54,060 nucleotides of DNA from Mycobacteriales bacterium (GTDB lineage: Bacteria > Actinomycetota > Actinomycetes > Mycobacteriales > Mycobacteriaceae), in NCBI GenBank assembly GCA_018376445.1, contig JAHABL010000012.1, positions 1 to 54,060 on the forward strand, given 5' to 3'. Position numbers and translations under genes: made by a program. This document shows, piece after piece, positions 49,801 through 54,060 of the stretch (position 1 is the stretch's first letter; each line of letters starts with the position of its first letter). The notes beneath the pieces are model-generated. The model was given only the letters and a program-made list of their open reading frames with translations, was not told the origin of the DNA and searched no databases.

Positions 49801-52185
49801 TTTCAAATTGGAGTTGTAGTATTTGCCAGGGAAATATCGATTCAACTTAATCAACAGCTCTTTGCCGTCTACAAGCTCTACATTTTGGAGTTTTGCCACT
49901 TTCTTCGCATCCTTAGTGTAATCAGATGTAGTATAGCAAGCAATCTTGTTAGCACCAAGACGTTCACGCTCTGAAACTAAGCGTTGGATTGGGGTTGCAT
50001 CAACTTTGTTTACCCACCGCTTACACTGCACAAGCCATATCTCACTTGTATTACCGTTAAACCATTTCGCAACGATGTCCACACCCATATCTCCGCTACC
50101 GCCTTTTCGATGAACATCAGCATAGTTTTCGTGTTCCAACAATGACTTACAAAGATCTTCGAAGTCATAAGCATCCATTGTCGCCACATCAATTGCATCA
50201 GCATTAAAATCTTTTGGAAGTTGCTTTTTAACGTAGTATTTACCGTCAGGACTTTTATCAGTCTTGTCTCTAACCAACCTATTGATTCCTTCAATATTAT
50301 CATCATCATTTAGCAAATCATATAAAGTCCGGTTATTACCATCAGATAACTCATCTATCAACTCAACATACAGGTCTTCCAGAACGAATTTCCCTTTTTG
50401 TTTCAGTAATTTATCAACGTAAAAAGGGACTAAGTCGTATAATTTTTTGAATAAGGTATCTTCATCTTCTTGGTCCAAATAGAGTCTCGTCTTATCCAAT
50501 TGAATATCCTGGCCATCTACGTAAAAATTATTCTTGATTACTTCAACTATCAGATGTTGAATTGTATCATCAAAATGCACACCTTTTTGGGTTAGCTCTT
50601 TTTTTGCATTAGAAACCGCTGCAGTCATGGTATAAGGGGCATCCTTAACTTTCTTCAACGCCCGATATATATCATCAACTAATTTGCTTTCATAGTTTTC
50701 GTCGCCAATGTACAAATAGCGCTTGGATTCTGGAAGTTTCTCAAAACCAATGACTACCTCATTGATGAGAGTATTTTTATATGCAGATTGTTTGCGCAAT
50801 GTAGGATCGCTCTTCTCTACACCCACACGGAAAGTATATTCAAAACCGTTTTTTCGTGCATAATCAACAACACGGGCAAAAACGTTAAAATACTTCATCT
50901 TTCCTAATTTCGTAAAAATTACCACTGGTGATCCAACTTTCAAGTGTTCAGAAAAAGTCTTAAACATCTTATCAATGTCATGATAATAATGGTCTAAATC
51001 TTTCTCTTTTCTAGCAACTGCATTAGTTACCACCATTTCACTTTCCAACATCTTCTCTGTCAGCATAAAATGCTCACGGTCATCATCAAAATGATTCAGC
51101 CAGATTCTAAACATTTGATTTCTTTCCAAATACGGCACCTGGTCAGTATATGGGAAGTCAGTAACGATTGCATCAAACATCAAGCCTTCGTGATTCTTCA
51201 AGTACTCATAATAGTCGGCATTAACAACTTTATAAGTGCTACCTTTATCGAAATGATCTGTTAAAATGCTTTTGTATTCCGTTTGAAACGTAACAAACTT
51301 TTTATAACGTGACTCAAATAAAAACCAAACATTCATGTCTTGCGCCTTTTCATGAACAACATGATATAGAATATCCGTAGAGCTACCATACATGGCAATA
51401 CGGGCAAGACTGAGTGATGCAACTAAAACTTGTTGTAAAAATTCTTTTTCTTTCGAAGTTGGTAATTTTGAAATTTCACTCTGAATCATTAATAGTGCAA
51501 CTTTATTTCGGTGCGAGAAAATTTCTCCATACTTATCGGCACCAGTCGATTTTGTGATATTAATACGACTGTTTTCATAATATGTATCATCAGGGAAACC
51601 GCTAGCATCCATTTTCTCAACTTCTTGAAGTTTATTCCAATCCACTTCATCAAATCTCTTAGAACTATTGCCTTTGGAAGATTTCTTCATCAAGATAACA
51701 TTGCGCCCGTTTTTAATTTCTCGATTTTCCTCAGGATGAAAGTAACCATCCTTCCCATTTTTACGATCAAACAATACCTTCTTAATATAATTTGTTTCAC
51801 CATCGCATTCTGTCTCATATAAAGACATCACTCGGTCTTTGACAGAATCTTCCATTTGTTTAAAAAGCTTCTTCAATTCCTTAGAATCTACTTTTTCAAA
51901 CAGAGTCTTATCCACGGAGTATGTGTAGTTATCTAATTCAATTCCGAAGAACTTACGTTGAGCGTTTTGCGATGCGATTAAAGTCATTCCGCTACCCAAA
52001 AATGGATCTAATATAATGGAATCACTACCAGTCAAAGCCAATATTACACGTTCCAGAAGCTCAGGTGATTTACGACCCTTGAAGGTGTACGTTTCTTTTA
52101 CCAACCGAGGAACCAAGTTTTTTGCATCTGCTAATGCGTGATTGACCTTGTTTCGAGTCCCTTGTGTTTCAATTTTCTTCTTCAT
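49798..52185 (-). CDS. DNA methyltransferase fused to Mrr-type restriction nuclease
   Basis: A 795-aa restriction-modification fusion. The methylase part has motif I I-L-D-P-F-L-G-S-G-M-T near residue 59 and a motif IV variant V-T-D-F-P-Y-T-D near 341 (Phe in place of the usual Pro). The C-terminal 100 residues are an Mrr catalytic domain: K-G-G-S-G-D-M-G-V-D-I-V-A near 700 and L-V-Q-C-K-R-W near 717, the PD-(D/E)XK active site. It could be a stand-alone type IIG-like enzyme or act with the double methylase. ATG at 52185 overlaps the regulator stop as ATGA. Confidence 0.9.
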   Translation of the reverse strand: MKKKIETQGTRNKVNHALADAKNLVPRLVKETYTFKGRKSPELLERVILALTGSDSIILDPFLGSGMTLIASQNAQRKFFGIELDNYTYSVDKTLFEKVDSKELKKLFKQMEDSVKDRVMSLYETECDGETNYIKKVLFDRKNGKDGYFHPEENREIKNGRNVILMKKSSKGNSSKRFDEVDWNKLQEVEKMDASGFPDDTYYENSRINITKSTGADKYGEIFSHRNKVALLMIQSEISKLPTSKEKEFLQQVLVASLSLARIAMYGSSTDILYHVVHEKAQDMNVWFLFESRYKKFVTFQTEYKSILTDHFDKGSTYKVVNADYYEYLKNHEGLMFDAIVTDFPYTDQVPYLERNQMFRIWLNHFDDDREHFMLTEKMLESEMVVTNAVARKEKDLDHYYHDIDKMFKTFSEHLKVGSPVVIFTKLGKMKYFNVFARVVDYARKNGFEYTFRVGVEKSDPTLRKQSAYKNTLINEVVIGFEKLPESKRYLYIGDENYESKLVDDIYRALKKVKDAPYTMTAAVSNAKKELTQKGVHFDDTIQHLIVEVIKNNFYVDGQDIQLDKTRLYLDQEDEDTLFKKLYDLVPFYVDKLLKQKGKFVLEDLYVELIDELSDGNNRTLYDLLNDDDNIEGINRLVRDKTDKSPDGKYYVKKQLPKDFNADAIDVATMDAYDFEDLCKSLLEHENYADVHRKGGSGDMGVDIVAKWFNGNTSEIWLVQCKRWVNKVDATPIQRLVSERERLGANKIACYTTSDYTKDAKKVAKLQNVELVDGKELLIKLNRYFPGKYYNSNLK

Positions 52186-52640
52186 CTGTTTTTCCTACTT
52201 TCTAATAATTGATATGTTTGTATGCCTAAAATTTTTGCCAGTTTATCTAACGTGTTTAAATTTACAGTCTTATTATTCCCATTGATATAGTAACGGAAGG
52301 CCCCATAGCTTACTCCGCACCGCTTTTCATCAAACCATGATTTGTGAATACCCTTTTCTTGAGTATAACGCCCAAGATTCTCGATAAAGTTTCTTTCAAC
52401 ATTATCCCTCCAAATTGGGGAAGTTATACTTATCTCGATATCCTGAATCAACAGCTTAGAAACCTCTACATTAATGAGATACGCAATTTTATCAAGTTGA
52501 TCTAATTTGGGGGAGCTTCTTCCTGAAGACCAATTCAGCAGAACATTACCTGACATTTCAATCTTCTTAGCTATATTTCGAAGTGAATCTACTCCATAAT
52601 ACCTTCTTAAATTTTCTAGAAGAATATCAATCGTTCTCAT
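52182..52640 (-). CDS. Tandem-HTH regulator (control protein) of the MTase-Mrr gene
   Basis: A 152-aa protein with two XRE-like HTH units, residues 18-65 (L-R-N-I-A-K-K-I-E-M-S-G-N-V-L-L-N-W) and 95-148 (G-V-S-Y-G-A-F-R-Y-Y-I, L-D-K-L-A-K-I-L-G-I). Small HTH 'C' proteins commonly time restriction-enzyme expression after a system enters a new cell. It shares a 4-nt overlap with the enzyme gene, which fits this role. GAGGAGG precedes the ATG. Confidence 0.8.
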   Translation of the reverse strand: MRTIDILLENLRRYYGVDSLRNIAKKIEMSGNVLLNWSSGRSSPKLDQLDKIAYLINVEVSKLLIQDIEISITSPIWRDNVERNFIENLGRYTQEKGIHKSWFDEKRCGVSYGAFRYYINGNNKTVNLNTLDKLAKILGIQTYQLLESRKNR

Positions 52641-52667
52641 TTTTGGCCTCCTCTCTTTTACAATATA

Positions 52668-52696
52668 ATCATATCACGAACAATAAAATTCCACAA
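52668..52696 (-). promoter_or_regulatory. Promoter of the regulator/MTase-Mrr operon
   Basis: On the minus strand TTGTGG (52696-52691), 17 bp, TATGAT (52673-52668) with an extended TGA. The sequence CGTGATATGATTATAT is similar to the GmrSD and ABC-3C promoters. Confidence 0.75.
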
Positions 52697-52899
52697 TGAA
52701 ATTAAAGAGTTACCGTTTCGATATTCTACATCAAATTATTTCACACGAGGTTTTTGGGAATGGAATATAGTACACAGTAGTCAATTTGATTAGATTTTGG
52801 GTAACGAAAGGCTGGTAGCAAGCTAGTGGTTACTGTTTGTATCTGTGTCAAAGTTAAGCATAGCATTATGAATGTGAGCCGAGAACTTTGGCAACCGTT

Positions 52900-52928
52900 A
52901 CACCCCCTACACACCCCTCACACCCCCT
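52900..52928. repeat. Three phased CA-C-rich repeats in the right end gap
   Basis: ACACCCCCT, ACACCCCT and ACACCCCCT start at 52900, 52911 and 52920, about one helical turn apart. The 300-bp gap 52697-52963 otherwise contains no recognisable gene. Confidence 0.5.
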
Positions 52929-52963
52929 GAAAATCGGTTGAACTCCCCAAGGCAGAAAAAGGC

Positions 52964-53005
52964 AAAATAAAAAGGCCTCCCACTCACGGATACGAGTGAA
53001 AAGCC
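52964..53005 (-). terminator. Terminator at the right prophage end
   Basis: A 12-bp stem with wobble pairs (52974-52985 with 52994-53005) is followed by TTTTTATTTT on the minus strand. It stops transcription coming from the truncated hsdM into the prophage. Confidence 0.8.
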
Positions 53006-53731
53006 CTAATAACAAGCCATTTCAAGCCTGTTTATTTGTATCAATTTCAAAGTGATTATATCAAAAACACTAAACAACTTTTTATCTTCTTGACCTAATG
53101 CCACAATCCGCGCCATCATATCCGAAACTTGATGCGGAGTGTAAAATTCTCCTGCTTTTTTTCCAGCTTCAGACGCAAATTGCGAAATCAGGAACTCATA
53201 CGCATCACCAATCACATCGCCTTCATGAGCCGTGACATCAATATCATTTAATTTTTTTAATACTTCCGTAATTGTTACATTTCGTTGTTGGTCATCGGAA
53301 CCTAATTTTTTCGATTGTAAATCAACATCATCAAATAAGCCATTAAATTGTTTATAATTTGAAGATAAATAAACAAAGGCTTTTTTCAAGTCATCTAATT
53401 GGAAAACATTTTGTTTTGCCTGTTCTGCTAAACTGCTAAATAAATAATCTGGCTCAATATCATAACTTAATGTATCGACTAAGGTGTCAACTAAGTCTTG
53501 ACGAGAGTCCTCATCTTTTAGCAATTCTTTATATAGCTCTGTTTGTTTTGTTGGCGTATCATATTCTTCTAGTGACTCATCTGCTAATGTCACTACTGTT
53601 TGTAATAATTTATCAGATAAATATTTATAAAAGATTAATCCTAATAAGTAATTCTTGTACTCAGACGCATCCATTTTACTTCTAAGATTGTCTGCAGCGC
53701 TGAATAACCGTTGATTTAATTCTGCTCCCAC
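53006..53731 (-). pseudogene. hsdM: HsdM N-terminal half with a phage-encoded tail
   Basis: A 241-aa product: 223 residues of the HsdM N-terminal domain (helical bundle, L-S-D-K-L-L, and the A-G-E-F-Y-T-P motif preceding motif I), then 18 residues encoded by prophage DNA ending at TAG-like stop 53006. The start is GTG at 53731 with AGGAGG eight bases upstream. It contains no catalytic motif. A stable N-domain fragment could in theory bind HsdS and act as a competitor, but this is speculation. Confidence 0.93.
53036..53075. other. Right prophage attachment junction
   Basis: Core TC at 53061-53062. On the phage side the minus strand reads 17 bases and then TGATACAA (53043-53036), mirroring the left junction; on the host side is hsdM sequence coding F-S-V-F-D. 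Confidence 0.85.
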
Positions 53732-53762
53732 ATTTATAACCTCCTATTTATTCAAGACAAAT

Positions 53763-53802
53763 AAAAAAAGACTTACACAACCTTACAGTGTAAGTCTTTT
53801 TT
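53763..53802. terminator. Bidirectional terminator upstream of hsdM
   Basis: A perfect 10-bp stem (53769-53778 with 53788-53797) flanked by A- and T-runs. It ends transcription of the PucR-like gene. Confidence 0.88.
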
Positions 53803-53834
53803 GCTAGAAAAGCAATATCGTCGACAAATTTTCA

Positions 53835-54060
53835 CTACTCGAATCCCACAAACAACGCCACTTCCAGCGCCAACAAGTCCACTTCCTTATCAAAATCCAA
53901 CAGCACTAGCTGTTCAATTTTCTCCAATCGCTGTAATAAAGTATTACGATGAATAAAGAGTTTTTTGGCTGTTTGAGACAAGTTTCGTTTTGATTGAAAA
54001 TAGACATTCAGTGTATGGACAAAGTCGGTATGTTGCTGTTGATCACTTTTCTGCAATGGT
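53835..54060 (-). CDS. PucR/CdaR-type regulator, C-terminal HTH, partial
   Basis: The frame is open to the window edge, so only the last 75 residues are seen. They contain the PucR C-terminal HTH (L-S-Q-T-A-K-K-L-F-I-H-R-N-T-L-L-Q-R-L-E-K-I-E), used by sugar-diacid and purine regulators. It is host DNA with low GC and is unrelated to the prophage. Confidence 0.85.
   Translation of the reverse strand, partial: PLQKSDQQQHTDFVHTLNVYFQSKRNLSQTAKKLFIHRNTLLQRLEKIEQLVLLDFDKEVDLLALEVALFVGFE

Larger units (their letters stand above)
990..53061. mobile_element. Complete prophage (siphovirus, serine-recombinase type) in hsdM
   Basis: A prophage of about 52.07 kb is bounded by TC (GA on the minus strand) at 990-991 and 53061-53062. 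Outside these points lie the two halves of one hsdM gene; joining 53731-53061 to 989-71 gives 1590 nt, exactly 530 codons including stop. Inside are full packaging, capsid, tail, lysis, replication and integration modules, so it looks intact. The integration genes are two large serine recombinases, which fits the 2-bp core and the lack of a long duplicated att. Whether it can be induced cannot be told from sequence. Confidence 0.95.

Noticed and set aside
990..53062. Integrative conjugative element instead of phage
   Set aside because: Full capsid, packaging, tail and lysis modules are present and no relaxase, coupling protein or type IV secretion gene is seen.
53044..53062. Similarity of the right att arm to the 34-bp element (AATCACTT shared)
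   Set aside because: Only eight bases are shared and the spacing differs; likely chance in AT-rich DNA.
1..54060. tRNA genes or rRNA
   Set aside because: No cloverleaf or rRNA-like sequence was noticed on either strand by eye; a tRNA scan would be decisive.

Overview
The window is low-GC Gram-positive DNA, most likely from the order Lactobacillales (a Streptococcus or Enterococcus type host). The evidence is strong AGGAGG-type ribosome binding sites, frequent TTG starts, extended -10 promoters and phage gene families typical of that order. The genus cannot be fixed from the sequence alone. Nearly all of it is one prophage of about 52.07 kb (990-53061). It sits inside a host type I restriction-modification methylase gene, hsdM, whose two halves lie at the window ends (53731-53062 and 989-71), with the start of hsdS at 62-1. 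Joining the halves across the shared 2-bp core restores an uninterrupted 529-codon hsdM. The uninserted phage attP can also be rebuilt: its two arms carry the same 8-mer exactly 17 bp from the core.

Most phage genes run right to left on the minus strand. From right to left, 42905-31430 is the early and replication block: a sigma-like protein, DUF2800 and DUF2815 proteins, family A DNA polymerase, a Rha-type protein, a D5/P4-type primase-helicase, a VRR-NUC nuclease, an SNF2 helicase and two sigma-region-4-like regulators. A late promoter region (31299-31421) precedes HNH, terS, a compact SAM synthetase, a ParB-methyltransferase fusion, small DUF proteins, terL, portal, ClpP-type protease, HK97 capsid, connectors, major tail protein, frameshifted tail chaperone, tape measure, Dit, tail endopeptidase/fibre, holin and amidase lysin. 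The last operon (7535-3609) encodes an HTH/zinc protein, a SHOCT-like protein and two overlapping large serine recombinases. This is a cos-type siphovirus layout.

The accessory content is unusually heavy. Both ends and the immunity position hold defence genes: GmrSD (DUF262-DUF1524-DUF4357) at the left end; a complete ABC-3C system with its own XRE regulator, on the plus strand where a lysogeny switch would be expected; and at the right end a 964-aa double DNA methyltransferase convergent with a regulator plus methyltransferase-Mrr nuclease fusion. At least four cargo units ('morons') are inserted at boundaries inside the late operon, each followed by its own terminator: YjdF with an apparent yjdF riboswitch, a pair of unknown genes, a DUF1643-like gene and a glycine-rich membrane protein. 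The phage thus breaks the host's type I system on entry and brings several of its own. A 40-bp bipartite intergenic element occurs three times, ahead of three different phage operons, and is a candidate phage-specific promoter or regulator site.
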